64,000 nt of DNA from Pseudochrobactrum saccharolyticum. GTDB lineage: Bacteria > Pseudomonadota > Alphaproteobacteria > Rhizobiales > Rhizobiaceae. Below, piece by piece: positions 15,880 through 25,410 of this stretch. How positions within the stretch are numbered: the first letter of the stretch is position 1; each line of letters starts with the position of its first letter. Below the pieces are notes generated by a model. It was not told the DNA's origin. It saw only the letters and a list, made by a program, of their open reading frames with translations, and did no database searches. Both the position numbers and the translations under genes were made by a program. Location: positions 496,001-560,000 of the forward strand of contig NZ_VZPG01000002.1 in assembly GCF_008801715.1 (NCBI RefSeq). Reading direction: 5' to 3'.

Positions 15880-17241
15880 TTACACTCCGAGCGACTTGAG
15901 TTTACGGTGCAGAGCGGAACGCTCCATACCCACAAACTCAGCCGTGCGTGAAATATTACCGCTGAAACGGTTGATCTGTGCGACCAGATATTCCTTTTCA
16001 AACATTTCACGCGCTTCGCGCAGCGGCAGCGCCATAATATGCTGATCGGAATCAGTCGGTGTGCGCGGCAGCGTATCACCGATTTCCGCCGGCAGCAGAT
16101 CAGCCGTTACCGGCGCATCCACATCATCGCCGCGCGCCAAAATCATCAGGCGTTCCACATTGTTACGCAGCTGACGCACATTGCCGGGCCAGCTATGGGA
16201 TTGCAGAACCGCCATTGCATCATCGCTGATACGGCGCGGCTTGATACCGGCCTGTTCAGCCACCTGATTGATGAAGAAGGATACCAGCGACGGAATATCA
16301 TCGCGGCGCTGTGCCAATGGCGGCACCTGCACCGGAACAACGGCCAGACGATGGAACAGATCTTCACGGAACAGACCTTCGGCAATCATGCCTTCAAGAT
16401 TCTGCGCGGTCGAAGAAATGATACGCACATCAACCTTCACACGCTTGGTTCCGCCAACACGTTCAAACTGCTGGTCAACCAGAACACGCAAAATCTTGTT
16501 CTGGGTTTCACGCGGCATATCGGCGATTTCGTCGAGATAGAGAATACCGCCATGCGCCTCTTCCAGTGCGCCGACCTTGCGTTCCCCGCCGTCCATTTCG
16601 GTGCCGAAAAGCTCGATTTCCATGCGCTCCGGCGTAATAGCAGCGGCATTCACCGTCACGAAAGGCCCGTTAGCACGGCTCGACTGTCCGTGAATGGCAC
16701 GTGCCACCATTTCCTTACCCGAACCCGAAGGGCCGGTAATCATGATACGGCTGTTGGTCGGAGCCACGCGTTCGATAGTCTGGCGCAACTGGTTCATCGC
16801 CAGCGAATTGCCAAGCAGTTCGAATGTCTCACCGGAGCGTTTACGTAAGTTAGAAACTTCGCGCTTAAGGTTTGATGTCTCCAATGCCCGCTCTGCCACG
16901 AGGATCAGACGATCTGCCTTGAACGGCTTTTCAATGAAATCATAAGCGCCGCGACGGATAGCCGAGACAGCAGTTTCAATATTACCGTGACCTGAGATCA
17001 TCACCACCGGCAGATCCGGATGCAGTTTCTTGATTTCATCCAGCAATGCCAGCCCGTCCAGACGGCTGCCCTGCAACCATATATCCAGAAAAATCAGCCG
17101 CGGCACACGATCATTGATCGCAGCCAATGCACTGTCCGCATCAAAAGCTGTGCGGGTTTCGTGACCTTCGTCGCTTAAAATACCAGCAACCAGATCACGG
17201 ATGTCCGTTTCATCATCAACGACGAGAATATCAGAAGCCAT
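15880..17241 (-). CDS. ntrX: Response regulator NtrX (lacks GAFTGA loop)
   Basis: 453 residues: receiver domain with phospho-acceptor Asp53, an AAA+ domain (Walker A GPSGSGKE) and a C-terminal Fis-type helix-turn-helix ending SALHRKLKSLGV. Where sigma-54 activators have [12 protein letters not shown], this protein has ELFGTEMDGGERKVGAL: the GAFTGA loop that touches sigma-54 is missing, so it probably does not act as a sigma-54 activator. To my knowledge the same loss is described for Brucella NtrX. Partner of NtrY (upstream) in nitrogen and redox/oxygen control. Confidence 0.95.
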   Translation of the reverse strand: MASDILVVDDETDIRDLVAGILSDEGHETRTAFDADSALAAINDRVPRLIFLDIWLQGSRLDGLALLDEIKKLHPDLPVVMISGHGNIETAVSAIRRGAYDFIEKPFKADRLILVAERALETSNLKREVSNLRKRSGETFELLGNSLAMNQLRQTIERVAPTNSRIMITGPSGSGKEMVARAIHGQSSRANGPFVTVNAAAITPERMEIELFGTEMDGGERKVGALEEAHGGILYLDEIADMPRETQNKILRVLVDQQFERVGGTKRVKVDVRIISSTAQNLEGMIAEGLFREDLFHRLAVVPVQVPPLAQRRDDIPSLVSFFINQVAEQAGIKPRRISDDAMAVLQSHSWPGNVRQLRNNVERLMILARGDDVDAPVTADLLPAEIGDTLPRTPTDSDQHIMALPLREAREMFEKEYLVAQINRFSGNISRTAEFVGMERSALHRKLKSLGV

Positions 17242-17334
17242 TTAATCCACCTGCCTTGTTCCCATTATCCTGCAGATTTACCACAAAGTGATCTATCCGC
17301 AGGTATTTATCATTCAGCTGCCTGCATCTGTCTG

Positions 17335-19587
17335 TCATGCCTGCAACTCCTCATTTGTCTGTGTCCCTGCCATTTCCGGCGGTGTTGCAGGGAAAACCAT
17401 ACGGATCATCGCACCTCTGCCCTGATAGAAATCAGCCGGTGCATCATGCAGTTCCATATGCCCGCCGTGATCCTCAACGATTTTTCTGACAATAGCGAGG
17501 CCAAGGCCGGTGCCTTTTTCGCGCGTTGTCATATAAGGCTCCAGCAGCCGCTGCCGGTTATCACCGGGCAGGCCTTTGCCGTTATCAATCACATCGACAA
17601 TCAGCTGATCCTTGTCCTGATAGGCTTTCAGCAGAATATGTCCGTGATAATTATCTTCATCAGTAACCGCTTCAATAGCCTCGCTGGCATTCTTGATAAT
17701 GTTACCAAAAGCCTGTCCAAGCAGACGACTGTCAAAATGGCCATAAAGCGGCACTTCACTCAATTGCTGCTCAAAACTGATCTCACTGCGGCTGACTTCC
17801 ACCAAGAATGCGGCTTCTTTCAGCGAATCCCGCAAATCAATGGTTTCCATTTTCGGCTTCGGCATCCGTGCAAAGGACGAGAATTCATCCACCATACGAC
17901 CAATATCGCCGACCTGACGGATAATCGTTTCCACACACTGGTCGAAAACCTCACGATCTTCGGTAATAACCTTGCCATAACGGCGGCGGATACGCTCGGC
18001 AGAAAGCTGGATTGGTGTCAGCGGGTTCTTGATCTCATGGGCGATACGGCGCGCCACATCAGCCCATGCCGTTGAGCGCTGTGCTTGTACCAGGTCAGTA
18101 ATATCATCAATCGTCACGACATAGGAGCGTTCATCACCTGTGCCGTCCTCAATCGTGATCTGCACATTGAAGGTACGGGTCAGCCCGCCGCGCATCATCG
18201 AGACCTGCTCGCGGTAAACCGCACGGCCGGAATCATGTGCCACTTCAAAGACCTGTCCGATTTCCGGAATATGCGTGCTCAGGCTGGTACCGATAACCTC
18301 ATCGGGCTCAAGGCAGAACATCTGCTCTGCCGAGCGGTTGACGATATTAATCAGCCCCAGCGCATCCACCCCGATCACCGCGGCGGTAACACCGGACAAC
18401 ACAGCCTCGGAGAAGCGGCGGCGCTCATCAATCTGGTCTTTAGCGGCCAAAAGATCGGTGCGCTGGCTTTTCAACTCAGCAACCATGTTGTTGAAAGTGC
18501 CGGACAATGCGCCGAGATCACCATCGCTGGAGCGCACCGGCACGGAAATATCCAGATTACCGACAGCCACTTCATCAGCAGCGCCGATCAGCTGGCGGAT
18601 CGGCCGCACCAGACGGTCTGCCACAGCAATACCTGTCCAGATCGCCGGCAGCAAAACAATCAGCATCAGGCCGAAATAGAGCAGCGCAAAGATCACCTGC
18701 GTCGGGATACGGTTCGCCTCCATATCCTGATAGCGCTTGGTGTTCGCCTCCATCAGGCGCATGGAATCGAGAATTTGCGCATCAACAGCACGTACAGTGT
18801 AGAGATACACATCGGGTATCTCACGCATCTTGATAATCGCACCAACGAAGTTGCTGGTCGGACCCGGCGGAATAATCACCGGATTACCGTCCCGTGCCGT
18901 TTCAACCGCCTCAGACGGCGGTTGCGGCAGATTTGCGCCGCCCTGTTCGCTGCGCAAGGCAATCGAGCCGTCTTCGCGCAATAATTGCGCACCGAGCAAA
19001 CCGCGACCCAGCGCCTGCAAGGTCATCAGCTGCACAAAACCGTTACGGTCGAGACTATAGAGCGTGCGTTGCGCATCCATATCCTGCAGCATCGAATAGG
19101 TGGTGCTTTGCAGGTTACGCGCGGTTTCATTGATATAACCATTGGCAAGGCTGATCGATGAATTGACGATATTGCGCGTATTGGTTTCAAACCAGCGATC
19201 CAGCCCGAGATTGAGCGTTACGCTGGCGACAATCGCCACAACAATCGCCGGAACCGCTGCAATCAGTGAGAACAACGCCACAATGCGCACATGTAAACGC
19301 GCGGCAGCACGGCCATGACGGCGCGCCTGTGTGATGCGGAAAATCTCGCGGATAATCAGCGCCAGCAGGCTGACGACCAGAACCACATTGATGATAATCA
19401 GCGTCAGCGTCACATGCAGATCAGGAACAATCGGCGTGACACCGATCATAATCAGAAAGGAGACAAGTGATGCAATAATCGACAGGACAACAATGATCAC
19501 ACCCGGCAGAGCCAGCAAACGTCTTTGTTCACTCACCCGTGCAGGTTTAAATTCGCGCAACCACTCAAGCAGACTCGTCTTATCCAT
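17335..19587 (-). CDS. ntrY: Sensor histidine kinase NtrY
   Basis: 750 residues. Three or four membrane helices lie in the first 310 residues with a periplasmic loop between about 110 and 295, then a HAMP domain (VADRLVRPIRQLIGAADEV), a PAS domain, HisKA with RRIAHEIKNPLTPIQLSAER and an HATPase domain (DNGKGLPGD, EKGTGLGLAIV). The inner-membrane sensor phosphorylates NtrX. It lies 93 bases upstream of ntrX. Confidence 0.95.
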   Translation of the reverse strand: MDKTSLLEWLREFKPARVSEQRRLLALPGVIIVVLSIIASLVSFLIMIGVTPIVPDLHVTLTLIIINVVLVVSLLALIIREIFRITQARRHGRAAARLHVRIVALFSLIAAVPAIVVAIVASVTLNLGLDRWFETNTRNIVNSSISLANGYINETARNLQSTTYSMLQDMDAQRTLYSLDRNGFVQLMTLQALGRGLLGAQLLREDGSIALRSEQGGANLPQPPSEAVETARDGNPVIIPPGPTSNFVGAIIKMREIPDVYLYTVRAVDAQILDSMRLMEANTKRYQDMEANRIPTQVIFALLYFGLMLIVLLPAIWTGIAVADRLVRPIRQLIGAADEVAVGNLDISVPVRSSDGDLGALSGTFNNMVAELKSQRTDLLAAKDQIDERRRFSEAVLSGVTAAVIGVDALGLINIVNRSAEQMFCLEPDEVIGTSLSTHIPEIGQVFEVAHDSGRAVYREQVSMMRGGLTRTFNVQITIEDGTGDERSYVVTIDDITDLVQAQRSTAWADVARRIAHEIKNPLTPIQLSAERIRRRYGKVITEDREVFDQCVETIIRQVGDIGRMVDEFSSFARMPKPKMETIDLRDSLKEAAFLVEVSRSEISFEQQLSEVPLYGHFDSRLLGQAFGNIIKNASEAIEAVTDEDNYHGHILLKAYQDKDQLIVDVIDNGKGLPGDNRQRLLEPYMTTREKGTGLGLAIVRKIVEDHGGHMELHDAPADFYQGRGAMIRMVFPATPPEMAGTQTNEELQA

Positions 19588-19680
19588 TTCGTTAATCTAT
19601 TATAAACCGTTGCCGTCATGCAACAGAATGTTGCACATATGCAACGTTATCGCTGTGCGAATTAAAATATATTAGCTTTA

Positions 19681-20085
19681 TTAAAGGTCGCGAATTTCTT
19701 GGGATATAAATCTCAAAGTCATAGGTCTGCCAGCAACCGCTCCCCCCATACTTTCCGTAAATGGCACAGGTAATGACTTATTAAGCGCTTCTAAAATAGA
19801 AACCACAAAGGCCTTGGAAAGCTCATCATTATTTATTTTTTCGGTAAAAGTTGTGCGTGGCTTGCCTATGAGAGTTCCATCGCGCCGCAGAGAAAATCGC
19901 AATGTAATACTCATCCCCGCAGTTCCTTTCGGTGGTTGCCAGCACGCATAAAGAGCCGAAAACATTTCATTGATTGAATTCACCGGCTTACGATCATTAC
20001 AACGCCTGTCTTCCGCAAAAGCAGCTACTGGAACTACAAACACAAGCGAAATCGATGCAAGCAGCAGCGTTCTTATAATGCTCAT
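19681..20085 (-). CDS. Small secreted protein with TonB/TolA C-terminal-like fold
   Basis: 134 residues with a clear signal peptide (MSIIRTLLLASISLVFVVPVAAFA). The mature part contains SITLRFSLRRDGTLIGKPR and, near the end, GRPMTLRFI, the spacing and pattern of TonB/TolA C-terminal domains (beta strand, R-D-G turn, helix, final strand). Two cysteines (RRCND, ALYACWQ) could form a disulfide. The gene sits between ntrC and ntrY on the same strand, with AT-rich flanks on both sides and lower GC than its neighbours by eye, which suggests later insertion. The domain call is tentative and the function unknown. Confidence 0.6.
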   Translation of the reverse strand: MSIIRTLLLASISLVFVVPVAAFAEDRRCNDRKPVNSINEMFSALYACWQPPKGTAGMSITLRFSLRRDGTLIGKPRTTFTEKINNDELSKAFVVSILEALNKSLPVPFTESMGGAVAGRPMTLRFISQEIRDL

Positions 20086-20163
20086 AAAATATATTCCCTA
20101 TATATTATAATTACTTAAATACACCTCTTGAAATTTTTACTTTAAAAATCAAACAAATTTCCA

Positions 20164-21612
20164 TCAACCCCTAAAAATATTGAGGTCGTGGTCGCGGATT
20201 TTTTTGCGCAGCGTGTTGCGGTTCAAACCCAGCAATTCTGCGGCCTTGATCTGATTGCCGGATGTGGCTGTCAGGCTTGCAGCCAGCAGCGGATATTCAA
20301 TCTCGTGCAAAATCCGGTCGTATAGCCCCTGCGGCGGCAGTTCACCGTTGAAGGAGGCGAAATACTGCCGCAGATAAATTTCCGTCGCCTCACGTAAGTT
20401 AGTGATCTGATCCGCTTTCAGCCCTGTTTCATCAGCCTGTAATGACGGTGGCAGATGCTGCAATTCGTGACGGATAATCTCCGCATTAATCTCATCCTGC
20501 GGATAGAGTGCTGCAAGTCTACGCACCAGATTTTCCAGTTCGCGCACATTGCCCGGCCATGTGTAATGGCGCAGCGCTGCAAAACCCTCGGCACTGATCT
20601 GCTTTGGCGGCAGACCTTCCTTTTCCACCAGCCGGAAGAAATGCTGCACCAGATCCGGCACATCCTCGCTGCGCTCACGCAGCGGCGGCATACGCAGCGG
20701 CACCACATTAAGCCGGTAGTATAAATCCTCGCGGAACTGACCTTTGTGAATTGCCTTGAGCAAATCCTTATTGGTTGCAGCCACAATACGCACATCGGTT
20801 TTAATCGGCGTGCGTCCGCCAACGGTCATATATTCGCCCTGCTGCAGTACGCGCAATAGACGCGTCTGCGCCTCCATCGGCATATCGCCGATTTCATCGA
20901 GAAACAGCGTTCCGCCATTGGCCTGCTCAAAACGACCTGAAAAACGCTGCTGAGCACCGGTAAAGGCACCTTTTTCATGGCCGAATAATTCAGATTCAAT
21001 CAGATCACGCGGAATAGCTGCCATATTGATCGCCACAAAAGGCCCGTTACGGCGACGGCCATATTCATGCAAAGCGCGGGCAACCAGTTCCTTACCCGTA
21101 CCGGATTCCCCTGTAATCATCAGTGTCAGATCAGTCTGCATCATGCGTGCCAGCACACGATAAACATCCTGCATCGCGACCGAGCGGCCGACAAGCGGCA
21201 TATTCTCCACCTGTTCGTCACTCTCCTGCTTTGCCTGCACCGGCTTTGGTTCGGACAGCGCACGACGCAGCAGGCTCACCATCTCGCTCAGGTCAAAAGG
21301 CTTTGGCAGATAATCATAGGCACCGGCTTCGGAGGCGCGGATCGCGGTCATGAAAGTATTCTGCGCACTCATCACCACTACCGGCAGATCGGGGCGCGCT
21401 TTGCGGATGCGCGGCAGAATTTCGAACACCGAACCATCCGGCATATTCACATCGCTGATAACCAGATCACCTTCGCCGCTCGTAATCAGCCCCCAAAGCG
21501 CCGCACGATTACTGGCAAGACGCACAGCATAACCTGCTCTGCTCAGCGCCTGATTAAGCACTGTGCGCATGGCTGCATCATCTTCCGCAACGATGATTAC
21601 CGGTTCATTCAA
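20164..21612 (-). CDS. ntrC: Nitrogen regulation response regulator NtrC
   Basis: 482 residues: receiver with Asp54, sigma-54 AAA+ domain (Walker A GESGTGKE, intact [14 protein letters not shown], Walker [12 protein letters not shown]) and a Fis-type helix-turn-helix ([19 protein letters not shown]). Phosphorylated by NtrB when nitrogen is scarce, it activates sigma-54 promoters such as glnA and glnK. Gene order dusB-ntrB-ntrC is the standard alphaproteobacterial operon. Confidence 0.97.
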   Translation of the reverse strand: MNEPVIIVAEDDAAMRTVLNQALSRAGYAVRLASNRAALWGLITSGEGDLVISDVNMPDGSVFEILPRIRKARPDLPVVVMSAQNTFMTAIRASEAGAYDYLPKPFDLSEMVSLLRRALSEPKPVQAKQESDEQVENMPLVGRSVAMQDVYRVLARMMQTDLTLMITGESGTGKELVARALHEYGRRRNGPFVAINMAAIPRDLIESELFGHEKGAFTGAQQRFSGRFEQANGGTLFLDEIGDMPMEAQTRLLRVLQQGEYMTVGGRTPIKTDVRIVAATNKDLLKAIHKGQFREDLYYRLNVVPLRMPPLRERSEDVPDLVQHFFRLVEKEGLPPKQISAEGFAALRHYTWPGNVRELENLVRRLAALYPQDEINAEIIRHELQHLPPSLQADETGLKADQITNLREATEIYLRQYFASFNGELPPQGLYDRILHEIEYPLLAASLTATSGNQIKAAELLGLNRNTLRKKIRDHDLNIFRG

Positions 21613-21678
21613 TGCCTCACTCCCACATATATAAATATTATATTACATGATATTAGATCGATATTTTAATATTTAAAT

Positions 21679-22800
21679 TTAAACGACAGAACTGTCCTGT
21701 TTCCATATTGGCAACAGAATACGGAAAATGGTTTTTCCCGCGAAACTTTCACACTCAATCATACCGCCATGATCGGCAATGATCTTGGCAACCAAGGGCA
21801 AGCCCAGACCAGATCCATTGGTTTTGGTGGTAATAAACGGGTCAAACAGGATCGGCAGAATATCCGGTGCGACACCGCCGCCATTATCAATCACGCAATA
21901 TTCCAGCGGCAGAGACAGGCGCTCGCCCGTCGCCGGTACAATCATATGCATGCCCGCTTTATAGGCAGAGGTCAGCAGGATCTCGCCTTTGCGCCCCGAG
22001 CGCTCTTCCGGCTCAATCGCCTCAGCCGCATTTTTAATCAGGTTGAGAAATACCTGTATCAGCTGATCACGATTGCCCCAGACACGCGGCAAAGACGGAT
22101 CATAATCCTCGCGGATCGTGACATGGGATGCAAAACCGTGGCTCGCCAATGTTTTGACATGCCCCAGCACAGTGTGAAGATTAACGGCAGAGCGCTCAAT
22201 CGGACGCTCGTCGGAAAACACATTCATCCGATCGACCAGTGCGACTATACGGTCAGCTTCATCACGGATCAGCTGTGTCAGTTCGCAGTCGGACTCATTG
22301 GCTGCATCGCGTGCCGACATTTCCAGCAATTGCGCCGCACCGCGAATACCCGAAAGTGGGTTCTTGATTTCATGCGCCAGCATTGCCGCCAGACCGGTGA
22401 CAGAACGTGCCGCGCCGCGATGGCTCATCTGGCGATTGAGCTTCTCTGCCATGGCTGTTTCTTTAAACAGGATAACCACCTGATCCGGTATTTCACTGAC
22501 CGGAGTCACCTGCACATCCACCATGCGCTCAGTGCCCATACGCGGCGATGACAGATCAATATGATATTCATTAACCGCTGTACCGCTTTGAATAACCTGC
22601 GTAATCAGTCCGATCAGCGGACTTGAAGGCGGCAGAAAATAATTGAGACCATGGCGCTTCAAGATTCCCGCACTGGAGCGGAAAAACACCTCAGCCTGCG
22701 CATTGGCGTAAATAATCTGTCCCGCAGCATCCGCCATTATCACCGCTTGCGGCAATGTATTCAGCACATGATCGGACAAAGAGAATGCAGCAGCGTCCAT
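21679..22800 (-). CDS. ntrB: Nitrogen regulation sensor kinase/phosphatase NtrB
   Basis: 373 residues with no membrane segment. An N-terminal PAS domain (LPQAVIMADAAGQIIYANAQ) is followed by HisKA with MLAHEIKNPLSGIRGAAQLL and an HATPase domain (VIDNGGGVAPDI, TKTNGSGLGLPLV). It is a cytoplasmic kinase controlled by PII protein. Its ATG overlaps the dusB stop by one base, so the two are translationally coupled. Confidence 0.97.
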   Translation of the reverse strand: MDAAAFSLSDHVLNTLPQAVIMADAAGQIIYANAQAEVFFRSSAGILKRHGLNYFLPPSSPLIGLITQVIQSGTAVNEYHIDLSSPRMGTERMVDVQVTPVSEIPDQVVILFKETAMAEKLNRQMSHRGAARSVTGLAAMLAHEIKNPLSGIRGAAQLLEMSARDAANESDCELTQLIRDEADRIVALVDRMNVFSDERPIERSAVNLHTVLGHVKTLASHGFASHVTIREDYDPSLPRVWGNRDQLIQVFLNLIKNAAEAIEPEERSGRKGEILLTSAYKAGMHMIVPATGERLSLPLEYCVIDNGGGVAPDILPILFDPFITTKTNGSGLGLPLVAKIIADHGGMIECESFAGKTIFRILLPIWKQDSSVV

Positions 22801-23822
22801 CAGGCAGCATCCTTCAGGGATTTTGTCCCTGCGACCGGTGACAGGCCGGTAAAAATATCCGTGAGAATGTCTGATACTTCCTGCGCATTGCCTGAGGTCA
22901 TCAGCGCCTTCTTGACCGTATCAGGAACATTTGACGTATGACGTTCCATATACCAGCCCAGATGTTTGCGGGCATGGCGGATACCGGTTTTCTCACCATA
23001 ATGCTCCAGCATGGCGTGATAATGCGCTAGAATATAATCGCTTAAGTTTAGCGGCGCGGCACCATGTGGTAAACCATTCAGTTCGCTTGCGACCTGCCCC
23101 GCCAGCCAAGGCTGACCATAGGCGGCACGGCCGATCATCACCGCATCGGCACCGGAGCGGCGCATAATTTCCTGCACATCGGCAGCACTGCCGACATCGC
23201 CATTGGCAACAAGTGGCACAGAGATCACCTCACGCACGGCGCGGATTGCATCCCAATCGGCATGACCGGTATAGAACTGACAGCGCGTGCGGCCATGCAC
23301 GGTAATCATCTGCACACCGGCATCGACAGCGCGTCGTGCCAGTTCCGGCGCATTGATTGAATTGTGATCCCATCCAAGCCGCATCTTCAGCGTCACCGGC
23401 ACTTTGACAGCCTGCACAGTGGCTTCAATCAGTGTCAGCGCATGGTCGAGATCACGCATCAGCGCCGAACCGGAATAACCACCTGTCACCTTCTTGGCAG
23501 GGCAGCCCATATTGATGTCAACAATATCCGCGCCTTCACCTTCAGCGATCTTGGCGGCCTCACCCATCCAATGCGCTTCACGGCCTGCAAGCTGCACCAC
23601 ATGGGTTTGCAGATCACCGCGTTCCATCCGCTTACGGCTTTCAGAATGATGATTGCACAACTCCGCACTGGCTACCATTTCGGAGACCACCAGACCTGCA
23701 CCGGCCTCCCACGCCCGACGACGAAACGGCAGATCGGATATGCCGGACATCGGCGCCAGAAACACGCGATTGCGGATTTCCACCGGTCCGATTTTCAATG
23801 GCAGGGTTGCAGTCGTCATCAT
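22800..23822 (-). CDS. dusB: tRNA-dihydrouridine synthase DusB (NifR3)
   Basis: 340 residues. FMN-binding TIM barrel: start VFLAPMSGISDLPFRRRAWE, catalytic Cys in DINMGCPAKKVTGGYSGSAL, and phosphate-binding HGRTRCQFYTG. It reduces uridines in the tRNA D-loop. First gene of the ntr operon, as in Rhizobium and Rhodobacter (nifR3) and Brucella. Confidence 0.96.
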   Translation of the reverse strand: MMTTATLPLKIGPVEIRNRVFLAPMSGISDLPFRRRAWEAGAGLVVSEMVASAELCNHHSESRKRMERGDLQTHVVQLAGREAHWMGEAAKIAEGEGADIVDINMGCPAKKVTGGYSGSALMRDLDHALTLIEATVQAVKVPVTLKMRLGWDHNSINAPELARRAVDAGVQMITVHGRTRCQFYTGHADWDAIRAVREVISVPLVANGDVGSAADVQEIMRRSGADAVMIGRAAYGQPWLAGQVASELNGLPHGAAPLNLSDYILAHYHAMLEHYGEKTGIRHARKHLGWYMERHTSNVPDTVKKALMTSGNAQEVSDILTDIFTGLSPVAGTKSLKDAA

Positions 23823-23956
23823 CAGCCTAAAAATTGTGCAATATCAAAAACGCTTAAACTTTAAGCAGATTTATAGGTTTTATCATCTTCATGCAAGAAA
23901 AAGCGGATTCGTCGCAATGCGATTAACCGATGAATCCATTATCAAAAAAACATCAC

Positions 23957-24062
23957 TAGAGCGCCGTGCGCCCTCTTGGGCGCACAAAGGTCGCTCTAGA
24001 TTCTTTAATGATCGCATTATCACTGTCGTCAAGCTGTACAAACTTGACTGTGAAATGCTCTA
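23957..24062. repeat. Bipartite dispersed palindromic element upstream of ispDF
   Basis: First half 23957-23998: TAGAGCGCCGTGCGCCC...GGGCGCACAAAGGTCGCTCTA, a long stem. The second half to 24062 ends CTTGACTGTGAAATGCTCTA. The first half recurs inverted at 34650-34694 and 59331-59372; the second half recurs at 49951-50012. About 106 bases, a RIME-like two-palindrome arrangement but a different subfamily from the copies at 48522 and 58136. Confidence 0.75.
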
Positions 24063-24128
24063 GCATTTCGTTTATCAAGGCGGTATTCGCTATAAACAGA
24101 GGTGTGACAGCTCGGAAAGGCTTTTCTC

Positions 24129-25331
24129 ATTCGCACAGCAGCAGTTATAGTCGCCGCAGGACGCGGAGAACGCGCCGGTCAAAGCACCGAAGGCCCTAAG
24201 CAATATCGTCGTATCGGCGGTCAGGCCGTGCTGGCGCATACTTTACGTACCTTTCTGGCCTGCGAGCAGATTTCGCCTGTGGTGGTGGTGATCCATTCCG
24301 ACGATCACGATCTTTATCATGCTGCACTGCAACGCGCCGATATTGATGCCGCGCGTATCCGCCTTGTTACCGGTGGCCCGACACGGCAGGAATCCACCCG
24401 TCTCGGCCTGCTCGCTTTGTGCGACGATGCACCGGATTATGTGATGATTCATGACGGCGTACGCCCGTTTATTACGCAGGATTTGCTCAAGCGCATCATG
24501 ATTGCCCTGCACCCGCAAACTGGCGTGCTGCCTGCCCTTGCCGTTTCCGACACGCTGAAACAGGCCGGCGGCGATGCATTGGTCACCAAAACCGTACCGC
24601 GTGCAGGCCTTTTTGCTGCGCAGACACCGCAGAGTTTTCCGTTCGTGCCAATTCTCGATGCGCATAATGCAGCATTTGCATTGGGACGCACAGATTTCAC
24701 CGATGATGCCGCCATTGCAGAATGGCAGAGCATTCCTGTTCGTGTTGTCGAAGGCTCAGCCGACAATACTAAAATTACATGGGCAAAGGATATTGAAATG
24801 GCAGATCAGCGCTTGCGTCAGGATATGGTTGCGTTTCCGGACATCCGCACGGGCAATGGTTATGACGTGCATAGTTTCGAGGCAGGCGACCATGTGTGGC
24901 TTTGCGGCGTGAAAATTCCGCACACACACAAGCTCAATGGCCACTCCGATGCCGATGTGGCGCTGCATGCGCTGACGGATGCCCTGCTCGCCACCCGCGG
25001 TGCGGGCGATATCGGTACGCATTTCCCCCCGTCTGATCCGCAGTGGAAAGGTGCTGCCTCACGGCAATTTGTTGAGTTTGCAGTTAAAACTGTGCGCGAA
25101 GCCGGTGGACGTATCGCTAACGCCGATATTACACTGATTGCCGAAGAACCGAAAATTGGCCCGCATCGGGAAGCTATGACCGCAGAACTCAGCGATATGC
25201 TCGGCGTAAGTGCCGACCGTGTTTCGGTCAAAGCCACGACCAACGAGAAAATGGGCTTTGTCGGCCGCAAGGAAGGCATCGCCTCTATCGTGACTGTCAG
25301 CGTTATCTATCCGGGTGAAGTGCCCGCATAA
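24129..25331 (+). CDS. ispDF: Bifunctional IspD/IspF (MEP pathway), apparent ATT start
   Basis: IspD domain: [19 protein letters not shown] at the very N-terminus, then [10 protein letters not shown] and MIHDGVRPF. IspF domain from about residue 238: [10 protein letters not shown] and [19 protein letters not shown] (Zn ligands Asp and His), with [16 protein letters not shown] near the end. It makes CDP-methylerythritol and later 2-C-methylerythritol 2,4-cyclodiphosphate. The essential nucleotide-binding loop lies upstream of the first ATG (24228). In frame there is a stop at 24105-24107 and no ATG, GTG or TTG before that loop. ATT at 24129, eight bases after GGAAAGG, is the only credible start; a sequencing frameshift to GTG 24104 is the alternative. 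400 residues, normal for the fusion. Confidence 0.9.
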   Translation: MRTAAVIVAAGRGERAGQSTEGPKQYRRIGGQAVLAHTLRTFLACEQISPVVVVIHSDDHDLYHAALQRADIDAARIRLVTGGPTRQESTRLGLLALCDDAPDYVMIHDGVRPFITQDLLKRIMIALHPQTGVLPALAVSDTLKQAGGDALVTKTVPRAGLFAAQTPQSFPFVPILDAHNAAFALGRTDFTDDAAIAEWQSIPVRVVEGSADNTKITWAKDIEMADQRLRQDMVAFPDIRTGNGYDVHSFEAGDHVWLCGVKIPHTHKLNGHSDADVALHALTDALLATRGAGDIGTHFPPSDPQWKGAASRQFVEFAVKTVREAGGRIANADITLIAEEPKIGPHREAMTAELSDMLGVSADRVSVKATTNEKMGFVGRKEGIASIVTVSVIYPGEVPA

Positions 25332-25353
25332 AGGAAGAAGATCATGAGTTTGA

Positions 25354-25410
25354 TTGCACAACATGTTCCCCAAAAGTGGGCAGCGGTTTTGGGACAAGAA
25401 CATGTGCAAT
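25354..25410 (-). repeat. Half RIME-like palindrome inserted at the cinA start
   Basis: TTGCAC-aac-ATGTTC pairs with GAACATGTGCAA around CCAAAA...TTTTGG. Read on minus it contains CTTGTCCCAAAACCGCT and CCACTTTTGGGG, matching CTTGTCCGAAAACCGCTTC and CACTTTTCGGG in the copy at 29393. It separates a good ribosome-binding site and ATG (25331-25346) from the rest of cinA. Confidence 0.75.
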
